Shown here in pieces: positions 8,387 to 16,397 of a stretch of 64,000 nt of DNA. The DNA comes from Kribbibacterium absianum (GTDB lineage Bacteria > Actinomycetota > Coriobacteriia > Coriobacteriales > Atopobiaceae): contig NZ_JASJEX010000004.1 of assembly GCF_030067705.1 (NCBI RefSeq), positions 124,001 through 188,000 of the forward strand, in the 5' to 3' direction. Below the pieces are notes generated by a model. That model did not search any database. It was given only the letters and a program-made list of their open reading frames with translations, and was not told the DNA's origin. A program made the position numbers and the translations under genes. Numbering within the stretch: the stretch's first letter is position 1; each line of letters starts with the position of its first letter.

Positions 8387-9880
8387 GTGGAGCAGCCCGG
8401 CACCGCACCCTTTGACAACGCCCGCTACGTGGCACTCCAGGCGGAGCGCATCCGCGACCGCATCGGACAGTTCGGCGGGAAGCTCTACCTCGAGTTCGGC
8501 GGCAAGCTCGCCGACGACCACCACGCGAGCCGTGTGCTGCCCGGTTTCGCGCCCGACGCCAAGCTGTCGATGCTCCTGACGCTCCGGGACATGGCGGAGG
8601 TCATCATTTGCGTCTGCGCCAAGGACATCGAGAAGAACAAGGTGCGCGGGGACCTCGGCATCCCCTACGAGGAGGACGTGCTGCGCCTGGCCGACTTCTT
8701 CGAGAGTCGGGGGCTCCCCGTGGCAGGGGTCGCGCTCACGCGTTTCGCCGGCCAGCCCAAGGCGGAGGCGTTCCGGCGGCGTCTCGAGACCCTGGGCATC
8801 CCGTGCAAGCTGCACTACCCCATCGAGGGCTATCCGAACGCGGTGGACCGAATCGTCAGCCCGGACGGTTTTGGCAGAAACGAGTTCATCGAGACGGACA
8901 GGCCGCTCGTCGTGGTCACGGCGCCCGGCCCCGGTTCCGGCAAGCTCGCCACCTGCCTGTCGCAGCTCTACCACGAGCACGAACGGGGCGTGGAGGCCGG
9001 CTACGCGAAGTACGAGACGTTCCCCGTCTGGAACCTGCCGCTCGCGCACCCGGTGAACATCGCCTACGAGGCCGCCACCGCCGACCTCGGCGACTACAAC
9101 TGCATCGACCCCTTCCAACTGGCGGCCACCGGCGAGACCGCCGTCAACTACAACCGGGACGTCGAGAGCTTCCCGGTGGTGCAGGCCCTGATGGAGCGCA
9201 TCCAGAGCGAGAGCCCCTACGCGAGCCCCACCCAGATGGGCGTCAACATGGTGGGCTTCGGCATCGTGGACGACGAGGCCTGTCAGGAGGCGGCCAAGCG
9301 CGAGATCGTGCGCCGGTACTTCGCCGCGGCGTGCCATGTGAAGCGCACCGGCGAGGGCCAGAACCAGGTGGGACGGCTCGAGACCCTCATGCGGCAGGCC
9401 GGCGTGACCCCCGACTACCTGCCCGCCCGCGAGGTGGCCCTCGCCAAGGCCGCCGCCACGGGCGCCCCGGCGGGCGCGCTCGCGCTCCCCGACGGCCGCA
9501 TCGTGACCGGCCGGACCTCCGAGCTGCTCGGCGCCGCGAGCTCGACCCTCGTCAACGCCTGCAAGGCCGTCACCGGCCAGGACCCGGACCTGCCGGTGCT
9601 CGACCAGGACGCCCTCGAGCCCATCTGCGAGCTCAAGACCGACTACCTGCAGAGCAAGAACCCGCGCCTCCACTCGGACGAGACGCTCATCGCGCTCTCC
9701 TACTCCTCCGCGACGAACCCCATGGCCGAGCGGGTCATCCAAGGGCTGCCACGGCTGCGCGGCTGCGACGCGTTCTTCTCGGTCATCCTGTCGCCGACGG
9801 ACGAGGAAGTGTACCGGCGCCTCGGGATCAACGTGTCCTGCGAGCCCGCCTACGAGGGCCTGGGCTACTACCACCGGTAG
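8387..9880 (+). CDS. UPF0371 / DUF1846 family protein
   Basis: A 497-aa protein of the DUF1846 (UPF0371) family, found in Firmicutes and Actinobacteria, whose biochemical role is not established as far as I know. The match rests on overall length, the N-terminal RIRDRIGQFGGKLYLEFGGK segment, the VVVTAPGPGSGKLATCLSQ motif around residues 180-198 (P-loop-like GPGSGK), and the ALSYSSATNP near the C-terminus. The GTG start at 8387 has GGAAGGA eight bases upstream. It is one of the few plus-strand genes in this part and is read convergently to recN and divergently to pyrG, so it is probably monocistronic. No signal peptide or membrane segment is visible. Confidence 0.88.
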   Translation: MEQPGTAPFDNARYVALQAERIRDRIGQFGGKLYLEFGGKLADDHHASRVLPGFAPDAKLSMLLTLRDMAEVIICVCAKDIEKNKVRGDLGIPYEEDVLRLADFFESRGLPVAGVALTRFAGQPKAEAFRRRLETLGIPCKLHYPIEGYPNAVDRIVSPDGFGRNEFIETDRPLVVVTAPGPGSGKLATCLSQLYHEHERGVEAGYAKYETFPVWNLPLAHPVNIAYEAATADLGDYNCIDPFQLAATGETAVNYNRDVESFPVVQALMERIQSESPYASPTQMGVNMVGFGIVDDEACQEAAKREIVRRYFAAACHVKRTGEGQNQVGRLETLMRQAGVTPDYLPAREVALAKAAATGAPAGALALPDGRIVTGRTSELLGAASSTLVNACKAVTGQDPDLPVLDQDALEPICELKTDYLQSKNPRLHSDETLIALSYSSATNPMAERVIQGLPRLRGCDAFFSVILSPTDEEVYRRLGINVSCEPAYEGLGYYHR

Positions 9881-9988
9881 GGGCCTCCGGCAGAGTTCCG
9901 AACCGTCGAGAGGAACAGGGCGCCACCGAACGCCCCGTAGCGCCTCTCCGGCCGCGCTCCGTTGCAGACCGCCGAGGCCGCGCCCACG

Positions 9989-11626
9989 TCAGTGCCCCTG
10001 CGCCTCCAGCATCTCGCGCGCATGGTTCAGGCTCGCGTCACTGGTGTCGCCGGAGAGCATGCGGGCGACCTCCTCGACCCGCTCGTCACCCGTCACCTCG
10101 TGGATCTGGGTCTCGGGGATGCCGTCGTCGCCGGGACGCTTCGACACCACGTACTGACGGTCGGCGAACACCGCCACCTGGGCGAGGTGCGTGACGCAGA
10201 TCACCTGATGTGTCTTCGAGAGGTCACGGAGCACCTCGCCGAGCGCCACGGCCACGGAGCCGCCCACGCCGGCGTCGACCTCGTCGAAGACGAGCGTCTC
10301 CACGTCGTCGGCGTTGCCCTGGACCACCTTGGTCGCGAGCATCACGCGGCTCACCTCGCCGCCGGACGCGATCTTCCTCAAAGGCCGCGCCACCATGCCG
10401 GCGCCCGGCTGGTACAGGAGCTCCACCGATGTGGGGCCCTGGGAGGCCGTCCACTGTGCGCGGGGCAGGTCCCGAACCTCGACGGTCAACCGGGCGCCGC
10501 CCATCTCCAGACGGGCCATCTGCGCCGTGACGGCCTCCGCAAGCCCCGGAGCGGTCTCCCGTCGCAACGCCGAGACGGCGCCGGCGGCAACGGAGAGCCG
10601 CTCCTCCGCTTCGGCCATCGCGGCCTCTGCCTCGCGTTCGGCGTCGCCCGACCCTTCGGCGGCCTCGATGACCTCCTCGGCCTCGGCCTTGCGTTCGAGC
10701 ACCCGTTCCATGCCGGGGCCCATCGTGCGTGCCAGGCCTTGCAGCGCAGCCTGCCGGGCCTGTAGCACGGCCAGGCGCTCCGGGTCCACGTCCACCGCAT
10801 CTCGGTAGGCACGGAGCGAAGAGGCGGCGTCCTCCGCCTCGATGGCCAGAGACGCCAGCGTCTCTGCCACCGACGCGAGCTCCGGATCGTCCACTGGTGC
10901 TTGCAGCAGGTACTGACCGGCCTCGGCGAGCGCGTCAATCGCGCCCCCATCGTGCGAGAGCGCCTGTCGGGCGCCCTCGGCCGCCTGCCTCAGCGCCTCC
11001 GCGTTCTCATAGCGCGGCAGTTCCTCCTCGAGCGCCTCCAGCTCGCCAGGCTGCGGGTCCACCGCCATGATGCGGTCGTAGGTGAACCGCGCCTGGTCCA
11101 GTCGCTCCCGCGCCGTCGCGCTCAGCTCCTGGAGCCGCGCAAGCTCCTTGGCGGCGGCGTTCGCCTCTTTGAGCGCGGCTCGGTACTCGTCGAGCGCGAC
11201 GGCCCCTCGGTCGCCGGCGAAGCCGTCGAGCAGCGCGACATGGCTCGCCACCGAGAGCAGCCGCTGGTGCTCGTGCTGGCCGCAGAGGTCCACCGTGTCA
11301 CCGAGGGTCGCCGCCAGAGCCTTCACCGAAGAGAGCGAGCCGTCGATGGACACGCGCCCGCGGCCGCGCCCATCGACGCGGCGCACCGCCACGTGGCCGT
11401 CCTCGTCGCCGTCGTCCACAAAGAACCGCCCCTCCACGGACAGCTCGTCGGCCCCCTCGCGGATCAGCGACGCGTTCGCCCGCTCTCCCACCAGCAGCTT
11501 GAGCGACCCGAGCAGGGCCGTCTTGCCGGAGCCGGTCTCGCCCGTGATGACCGTGAGGCCGTCGTCGAAGGCGATGGCCGCGTCCTTGATCAGGGCGACG
11601 TTCTTGGCATGGAGCTCGTCGATCAC
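9989..11626 (-). CDS. recN: DNA repair protein RecN
   Basis: SMC-like ATPase that acts in double-strand-break repair. The 545-aa product has the Walker A ITGETGSGKTALLGSL near residues 27-42 and the Gln-loop CGQHEHQRL near 120. A long Glu/Ala-rich coiled-coil centre spans about 160-350. The C-terminal ABC signature is KIASGGEVSRVMLA, followed by Walker B ETLVFDEVDAGVGG and the H-loop VTHLAQVA. The GTG at 11626 has a GAGGAG ribosome site five bases upstream; the open frame extends further upstream only as an overlap. It lies downstream of nadK with a 166-base gap, the usual nadK-recN neighbourhood, and converges with the UPF0371 gene. Confidence 0.96.
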   Translation of the reverse strand: MIDELHAKNVALIKDAAIAFDDGLTVITGETGSGKTALLGSLKLLVGERANASLIREGADELSVEGRFFVDDGDEDGHVAVRRVDGRGRGRVSIDGSLSSVKALAATLGDTVDLCGQHEHQRLLSVASHVALLDGFAGDRGAVALDEYRAALKEANAAAKELARLQELSATARERLDQARFTYDRIMAVDPQPGELEALEEELPRYENAEALRQAAEGARQALSHDGGAIDALAEAGQYLLQAPVDDPELASVAETLASLAIEAEDAASSLRAYRDAVDVDPERLAVLQARQAALQGLARTMGPGMERVLERKAEAEEVIEAAEGSGDAEREAEAAMAEAEERLSVAAGAVSALRRETAPGLAEAVTAQMARLEMGGARLTVEVRDLPRAQWTASQGPTSVELLYQPGAGMVARPLRKIASGGEVSRVMLATKVVQGNADDVETLVFDEVDAGVGGSVAVALGEVLRDLSKTHQVICVTHLAQVAVFADRQYVVSKRPGDDGIPETQIHEVTGDERVEEVARMLSGDTSDASLNHAREMLEAQGH

Positions 11627-11792
11627 GGGGTCTCCTCGGAAGGTGCGTTTCACAACAAAACGGACGCCGGGGCGCCCGGCACTCAGCCTACCACAGGATG
11701 ACAGAACACCCGTTTGAAGTGCTGGGAAACCACCGGTCAGCAGAAACGGCGCCCGCGTCAGACACGACCGTCGCGAAGGGCTTGAGGCCGCG

Positions 11793-12650
11793 TCAGAAGG
11801 ACCGGGGGCCGCCGTAGAACACGCGGGAGACGCTCCGGTAGAAGCTCTGGTCGTCCCCGTCGAGGAGCACCATGTCCCCCGGGCCGCGGCGCGCCGCGAT
11901 CTTCGTCGGGCGCCCGAGCCCCTCCCCAACCAGCTGTCCGTCACAGAACACGCAGCGGTCCACCGGGCGCTCCGGTGCGGTCGTGATCTCCACCACGTCG
12001 GAGGCGCCGGTCAGAAAAGCGCGGGCCTGGATCGTGTGCGGCGCGATGGGCACGCACACCATGCCGTTGAACTCGGGCGTCACAATGGGGCCGCCGGCCG
12101 ACAGCGCGTACCCGGTCGAGCCGGTGGCCGTCGCCACCACAAAGCCGTCGGCCCGCAGGCGGTCGATGTGGCATCCGGAGACCTCCACGTCGAACGACAC
12201 GATGTCGCCCCTCATCCCCCGGGAGAGCGCCACCTCGTTGAGGCAGAAGCGGTCCTCGAGCACCACGTCGCCCTCGTCGGACTCGAAGGTCACGTCCACG
12301 GCGAGCGTCGCGCGGCGCGACACGTGCATCTCCCCTGCAAGCGCGCGCCCCACGGTCCTGATCACCTGGTCCGACCCTGCGCCGGTGAGGAACCCGAGGT
12401 GCCCATAGGACAGCCCGAGGACCGGCACCTCCGAGAACTGCACGATCGAGGCAGCCCGCAAGAGGGTGCCGTCGCCTCCGAGCGAGATCACCAGGTCGCA
12501 CCCGTCGCACGTGGTCCGACTGAGGGGCGCCTTCTTCTTGTCGTGCGCCCACGCCACGTCGATGTCGTTGGCCTCGAGATAATGGGCGATCATCGTCGCG
12601 CCCTCCACGGCGGAGGGACGGGAGTAGTTGGGGACGAGCAGGACCCTCAC
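11793..12650 (-). CDS. nadK: NAD kinase
   Basis: Phosphorylates NAD to NADP. The 285-aa product has the diagnostic GGDGT at residues 58-62 (substrate-binding Asp in a Rossmann-like domain). It also has the later NE.A.SR motif in FCLNEVALSRG near 136-146 and the TPTGSTAY-type loop, here TATGSTGYALSAGGP near 173-187. The ATG at 12650 opens with RVLLVPNYSRP. It sits between tlyA and recN, the order tlyA-nadK-recN seen in many actinobacteria and Firmicutes, and is probably co-transcribed with both. Confidence 0.96.
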   Translation of the reverse strand: MRVLLVPNYSRPSAVEGATMIAHYLEANDIDVAWAHDKKKAPLSRTTCDGCDLVISLGGDGTLLRAASIVQFSEVPVLGLSYGHLGFLTGAGSDQVIRTVGRALAGEMHVSRRATLAVDVTFESDEGDVVLEDRFCLNEVALSRGMRGDIVSFDVEVSGCHIDRLRADGFVVATATGSTGYALSAGGPIVTPEFNGMVCVPIAPHTIQARAFLTGASDVVEITTAPERPVDRCVFCDGQLVGEGLGRPTKIAARRGPGDMVLLDGDDQSFYRSVSRVFYGGPRSF

Positions 12651-12721
12651 GAGCGCACCTCTTCCTGGAACGATCCGACGACTTCAGTATCGCAGCAACC
12701 CCTGCCGGGAACGGCGGCGCG

Positions 12722-13507
12722 TCAGCACCGAAGCGTGGGCACCGTGTCCAGGTCCAGAGGTGCCGGGGGTGCCGCTCGGCTCCCGATCACGAGGTACTCG
12801 TGGTTGCCCTTCGCGCCGGTGACCGGGCTCTCGGCCACCCCCTGCACGGCCAGCCCGACCTCGGAGAGCGCCCTCGCGACCTTCTCCACGGCAGCGCGAC
12901 GCACGGCCGGGTCGCGCACGACGCCTCCGTGGCCCACGTCGCCCGCCGGCGCCTCGAACTGCGGCTTCACCAACGTGAGGAACGCGCCCGTGCCGGTCAG
13001 CAGCCGCCCCACGGCCGGCAGCACCGCGAGGACCGAGGTGAACGACACGTCGCAGACCGCCAGGTCGTAGCGGGCGTCGCGACCAGGGCCTCCCAGGTCG
13101 CAGGCGTTCGTCCGTTCGAGCAGCTCGACCCGCGGGTCGTTGCGAAGGCTCCAATGGAACTGGCCGTAGCCGACGTCCACCGCCGTCACGCTCGCAGCGC
13201 CCCGGCGCAGCAGCACGTCGGTGAACCCGCCGGTGGAGCAGCCCACGTCGAGGCACCTCAAGCCCTTCGGCGAAAGACCGAAGCGATCGAGGCCGGCGGC
13301 CAGCTTGAGGCCGCCGCGGCTCACGTAGGGGCGGCGCCCGCGCACATGGAGCGGCGCGCCCGGCTCCACGAGGGTCCCGGGCTTCTCATATCGAAACGAC
13401 GGCCCAGAGACCTCCCCGGCCAGGACCGCGCGCATCGCGTCGTCCCGGCTCTCGAAGAATCCCTGGGCCGTGAGCTCGGCGTCCAGACGCTGTTTGTGCT
13501 TGCTCAC
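12722..13507 (-). CDS. tlyA: TlyA family rRNA (cytidine-2'-O)-methyltransferase / hemolysin-like protein
   Basis: A 261-aa protein with an N-terminal S4 RNA-binding domain (residues about 5-65, including YVSRGGLKLAAGLDRF) and a C-terminal FtsJ-like Rossmann methyltransferase. The methyltransferase shows motif I CLDVGCSTGGFTDVLL and the VCDVSFTS and LVKPQFEA segments of this family. TlyA of mycobacteria 2'-O-methylates 16S C1409 and 23S C1920 and so gives capreomycin sensitivity; the same activity is inferred here. The GTG at 13507 lies ten bases after the xseB stop. The neighbours xseB upstream and nadK downstream match the standard xseB-tlyA-nadK-recN order. Confidence 0.93.
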   Translation of the reverse strand: MSKHKQRLDAELTAQGFFESRDDAMRAVLAGEVSGPSFRYEKPGTLVEPGAPLHVRGRRPYVSRGGLKLAAGLDRFGLSPKGLRCLDVGCSTGGFTDVLLRRGAASVTAVDVGYGQFHWSLRNDPRVELLERTNACDLGGPGRDARYDLAVCDVSFTSVLAVLPAVGRLLTGTGAFLTLVKPQFEAPAGDVGHGGVVRDPAVRRAAVEKVARALSEVGLAVQGVAESPVTGAKGNHEYLVIGSRAAPPAPLDLDTVPTLRC

Positions 13508-13517
13508 CGTCGCGCGC

Positions 13518-13940
13518 TCACTCGCGCTCCGCCGGATCCGGGCTCCATGCCCCGTCGTCGGCGTCGTGGATGGCACGGTCCAGTGCCTCCTGCTCGGCGG
13601 TCCCGCCATCCGGGTGCCCCGGCGTCGCCATGCCGGCACCGTCCGCGACAACCTCCGCGCCCTGCTCGGCGAGAAGCTCGTCGGCGAGGTTCTCGCCCTC
13701 GCGCTCTTGCGCCTCCGTGGCCTTCTCCTCGGAGAGGTCGGCCATGCGCTCCTTCTCCTCGGGCGAGAAGTCGGTCTTGTCGACGAGCTCGACGGCCTTC
13801 GACCCGAGGCCAATGGCCTCGTCAAAGAGATCGAGCGACTTCTCGAGCGAGGTGTCCTTGGAGCGGACGTCGCGCACGATCTGGTCCATGCGCTCGGTCA
13901 CCTCGTGGAAGCTGTTGTACGCACGGGAGTCGCGGCTCAT
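13518..13940 (-). CDS. xseB: Exodeoxyribonuclease VII small subunit, with long acidic tail
   Basis: Small subunit of exonuclease VII. Residues about 8-60 match the XseB fold, with the conserved FHEVTERMDQIVRDV, LEKSLDLFDEAI and G-x-x-L/V pattern. The family is normally 70-85 aa, but this product is 140 aa. The extra 75 residues are rich in Glu/Asp/Ala with several Gly/Pro and look disordered. The start overlaps the nusB stop by four bases (ATGA), indicating translational coupling. The large subunit XseA is not in the window. Position before tlyA and after nusB supports the assignment. Confidence 0.85.
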   Translation of the reverse strand: MSRDSRAYNSFHEVTERMDQIVRDVRSKDTSLEKSLDLFDEAIGLGSKAVELVDKTDFSPEEKERMADLSEEKATEAQEREGENLADELLAEQGAEVVADGAGMATPGHPDGGTAEQEALDRAIHDADDGAWSPDPAERE

Positions 13941-14485
13941 TGGGAGGCCTCCTCCGACGAGGGCTCCGGTTCGGCAACGGGCTCCTCCTCGACGACGGTC
14001 TCCTCAATCACAGCCGGCTCGGGCGCCGGCTCGGGCTTCGGCTGCGACTCGGCGAGCAGGTCGACGCCGGCGTCGAGGTCGCGGGACACCCGTCCGAGCA
14101 CGCCGTTGATGAAGACGTAGGAGTCCTCGCCGCCGAACACCTTGGCCAGGTTCACGGCCTCGGAGATCGCGACCGCGTGGGACACCTCGTCCGAGAAGAG
14201 CAACTCGTACAGCGCGACCCTGAGGATGTCCTTGTCCACGTGCGCCAGCCGCTCCAGGGACCAGTTGTTGGCCACATGGGCGATGACCTGGTCCAGCTCG
14301 CGACGGTGCTCGTCCACGCCGAGCGCGAGCGACGTGCCGAACTCGTCGATGGGCCCGCGCGTCACGACGTACTCGCCTTCGAGCACGTTGGCCGCCGGGC
14401 GCCCCGCGGACTCGGCCTGGAACAGGACCTGCACCGCCTGGGCGCGGGACAGGAGCCTCCCGTAGAGGCCGTCTTTGCTGGACAC
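13937..14485 (-). CDS. nusB: Transcription antitermination factor NusB, with acidic extension
   Basis: NusB joins NusE/S10 at boxA during rRNA antitermination. Residues 10-135 carry the all-helical NusB domain, with RLLSRAQAVQVLFQAE at the start and VALYELLFSDEVSHAVAISE, the most conserved helix pair, followed by AVNLAKVFGG and FINGVLGRV. The last 40 residues are a Pro/Glu-rich tail absent from most NusB proteins. The GTG at 14485 has AAGGAG seven bases upstream. It follows the Asp23 gene by three bases and overlaps xseB by four, so asp23-nusB-xseB form a coupled unit. Confidence 0.94.
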   Translation of the reverse strand: MSSKDGLYGRLLSRAQAVQVLFQAESAGRPAANVLEGEYVVTRGPIDEFGTSLALGVDEHRRELDQVIAHVANNWSLERLAHVDKDILRVALYELLFSDEVSHAVAISEAVNLAKVFGGEDSYVFINGVLGRVSRDLDAGVDLLAESQPKPEPAPEPAVIEETVVEEEPVAEPEPSSEEASQ

Positions 14486-14488
14486 TCG

Positions 14489-14848
14489 CTACTCCTTCGG
14501 GAAGATGAGCTCGTCGATGCGAACATCCACCGCACCCACCTCGACGCCCACCTGGGTCTGGATGGCCTCGGCCACCGCAGCGCGGATCTGGTCCGCCAGC
14601 TCGGTGAACGTGTAGCCAAAGAAGACGGCGACCGGCACGCTCACGACGAGCTTGCCGTCCTCGACGTCGCAGGCGATGGTGTCGACGGCGACCGTCGGGG
14701 TCTGGGTGAACAGGGACACAAGGCTTGTGGCGACGTTGTGGCCGTTGACGTAGGCGACACCGTCCACCTTCTCCGCAGCGATGGTCACGACGGTCGCGAT
14801 GACATTGCTCGATACGGTGATGCCTCCGATGGAGAGTTCATTGGGCAT
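14489..14848 (-). CDS. Asp23/Gls24 family envelope stress protein
   Basis: A 119-aa protein of the Asp23/Gls24 (DUF322) family. It starts with the typical SIGGITVSSNVIATVVTIAAE and VDGVAYVNG, then a second beta-rich half (VDTIACDVEDGKLVVSVPV) and ends with VDVRIDELIFPKE. In Staphylococcus Asp23 is an abundant membrane-anchored envelope-stress protein; in many actinobacteria and Firmicutes a homologue lies just before nusB, as here (three bases apart). The ATG at 14848 has GAAGGGA upstream, which rules out the longer upstream frame. No membrane segment is present. Confidence 0.9.
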   Translation of the reverse strand: MPNELSIGGITVSSNVIATVVTIAAEKVDGVAYVNGHNVATSLVSLFTQTPTVAVDTIACDVEDGKLVVSVPVAVFFGYTFTELADQIRAAVAEAIQTQVGVEVGAVDVRIDELIFPKE

Positions 14849-14989
14849 GGGTTCGTCCCTTCGTTCGCTGGCACCTGGTGAGCAGATTCCCCGCCAGCGG
14901 TGGGTGCCGTGCGCCTTTACCAAAGACCCATGGTAGCCGAGGCCGGGATCTCTGCCGCAAAGAAGGGTTTCAGCGAACGAGAGGCGCAC

Positions 14990-15016
14990 AGAAAAGCGCA
15001 CCCCGAAGGATGCGCT
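14990..15016 (-). terminator. Intrinsic terminator of efp
   Basis: Minus-strand AGCGCATCC (15008-15016) pairs with GGGTGCGCT (14995-15003), with one G-U pair, around a TTCG loop. TTTTC follows. It lies 36 bases after the efp stop and separates efp from the asp23-nusB unit. Confidence 0.8.
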
Positions 15017-15020
15017 CCGT

Positions 15021-15049
15021 GTGCATTTGGGGACTGTCCCTTTTTGCAC
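15021..15049. repeat. Dispersed palindromic repeat, copy 1
   Basis: The left arm GTGCATTTGGGGA and the right arm TCCCTTTTTGCAC are inverted repeats with three mismatches. The same core is at 41070-41098 and 55380-55414. It sits just outside the efp stop codon (15052). Confidence 0.8.
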
Positions 15050-15051
15050 GC

Positions 15052-15615
15052 CTAGACGCGGCCGACGAACTTGCCGTCACGCGTGTCGACCTTGATCTTC
15101 TCGCCCACGTTGAGGTACATCGGCACCTGAATCTGCGCACCGGTCTCGATCGTGGCCGGCTTCGTGCCGCCCTGCACGGTGTCGCCCTTGAAACCGGGGT
15201 CGGTCTCGGTGATCTCCACTTCGATGAACATCGGCGGGGTCACGCCGAGCAGCTCGTCGTCCGCGTACAGGAGCTGGACGGTGTCGTTCTCGAGCAGCCA
15301 CTTGGCGTTGTCGCCGATGTACTCCGCGGACAGCGGGAGCTGGTCGTAGGTCTCGTTGTCCATGAAGTAGAAGTCCTGGCCGTCGTTGTACAGGTACTGG
15401 TACTCCTTGGTCACCAGCTGCACGTTCTCGAACTTCGTGCCCGCGTTGCAGGTCTGGTCGATCACGCGGCCGTTCTTGAGGTCCTTGATCTTGTAGCGGA
15501 CGAAGGCGCCGCCCTTGCCCGGCTTCACGTGCTGGAACTCCACCAGCGTGTACACCTTGTCCTTGATCTTGAGACCCATGCCGTTCTTGAAGTCCGCAGT
15601 GCTGATCGTTGCCAC
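15052..15615 (-). CDS. efp: Translation elongation factor P
   Basis: Relieves ribosome stalling at polyproline by acting beside the peptidyl-tRNA. The 187-aa product has the three-barrel layout: KOW-like N-terminal domain with the tip loop HVKPGKGGAFVR (the Lys between the glycines, about residue 34, is the usual modified or contact residue), a central OB domain, and a C-terminal OB domain with the signature GDTVQGGTKPATIETGAQI-type segment. The GTG at 15615 gives the expected N-terminus ATISTADFKNGM. No EpmA, EarP or YmfI-type modification gene lies beside it. It has its own terminator; a -10-like TATAGT lies about 60 bases upstream. Confidence 0.96.
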   Translation of the reverse strand: MATISTADFKNGMGLKIKDKVYTLVEFQHVKPGKGGAFVRYKIKDLKNGRVIDQTCNAGTKFENVQLVTKEYQYLYNDGQDFYFMDNETYDQLPLSAEYIGDNAKWLLENDTVQLLYADDELLGVTPPMFIEVEITETDPGFKGDTVQGGTKPATIETGAQIQVPMYLNVGEKIKVDTRDGKFVGRV

Positions 15616-15673
15616 GAAGCGCTCGCTTTCTATCTCACGCGGGCGCCCGCCCGCACGTACACATAACCACACG

Positions 15674-15679
15674 ACTATA
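15674..15679 (-). promoter_or_regulatory. Candidate -10 element upstream of efp
   Basis: TATAGT on the minus strand, about 59 bases before the efp GTG, in the 128-base gap after the DUF956 gene. No good -35 hexamer at the usual distance, so only tentative. Confidence 0.3.
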
Positions 15680-15743
15680 GACCCTCCAGGGTTTGAACTC
15701 CCGAGAGGCACACGCCCCGCCACAGGGCCGTCAAACCGGGCTC

Positions 15744-16220
15744 TCAGGCACCGGCGCCGTCGCCGCCTTTGTCCTTCTTCTTGAAGATGCCGGTCACCTT
15801 GTCCTTGACCGTGACGGCGGCGTTCTTGAAGTTCTGCGGGCCGCGCTCGAGCCGGTCGCGGCCCACGTGGCGATTGATGGCCCTCAAGACGTTCGCCCCG
15901 TCGCTGATCACGAACTGGAGCGGAGCCGCCTCGTCGGTGTGGACCGTGATCGCGTGCACATAGCCCTTCGTCGGCATGTCGACGACCACCTTCTCCACGG
16001 AGCGCCACGGGATCTGCACGTAGCCCACCCCCGTGTCGGCCCGGAACTCCATGCCCACGTCGCCGAGGGTCAGCGTGCCCGCCGTGGGGAACACCGGGTT
16101 CGCGAAGCTGTTGGCCCGCGCCTCGAGCTCCACCTCATGGTTGAGCGCGGGTGCCATCTCGCGCGTGTTGACCGAGCTCCCCGCACCGGTGATGTCGGTC
16201 TTCTTGTCGAACAGGCCCAT
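15744..16220 (-). CDS. DUF956 family protein linked to mannose PTS (ManO-like)
   Basis: A 158-aa soluble protein of the DUF956 family, which almost always follows the IID gene of mannose-type PTS operons; in lactic acid bacteria it is called ManO. Visible features are the N-terminal NTREMAPALNHEVELEARANS-like region, then beta strands of a PH-like fold (TLTLGDVGMEFR, YVQIPWRSVEKVVVDM) and a basic C-terminus (GIFKKKDKGG). The ATG at 16220 has AAGGAGG at ideal spacing. A hairpin at 16317-16351 separates it from IID, so its expression may be lower than that of the transporter. The exact role is unknown; a regulatory function in PTS operon expression is an inference. Confidence 0.85.
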   Translation of the reverse strand: MGLFDKKTDITGAGSSVNTREMAPALNHEVELEARANSFANPVFPTAGTLTLGDVGMEFRADTGVGYVQIPWRSVEKVVVDMPTKGYVHAITVHTDEAAPLQFVISDGANVLRAINRHVGRDRLERGPQNFKNAAVTVKDKVTGIFKKKDKGGDGAGA

Positions 16221-16313
16221 GGATCCTCCTTGCTGGTCCGGCGTCCCATTATGGGACAAAACGTCGGGCGCCACGGCCTCCTTCCCGCCGCGACGGGAGT
16301 GGGTCCGCACAAA

Positions 16314-16351
16314 CGAGAGGCCCGGCCCCGCAGGAAACGGGGCCGGGCCTC
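16314..16351 (-). terminator. Hairpin between PTS IID and DUF956 genes
   Basis: A perfect 14-bp GC-rich stem (16317-16330 with 16338-16351) around a 7-base loop, followed on the minus strand by TCGTTTGT. It could be a partial terminator or a 3'-stabilising structure for the iiAB-iiC-iiD message. Confidence 0.6.
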
Positions 16352-16397
16352 TGCCCTGCTCGATGGGGAACAGGGCGCTGCTTCTCAGAAGAAGCGA

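Noticed and set aside
15690-15720. GGGTTTGAACTCCCG looked like a tRNA T-arm
   Set aside because: The flanking bases do not form the 5-bp T stem and no acceptor, D or anticodon arms are found.
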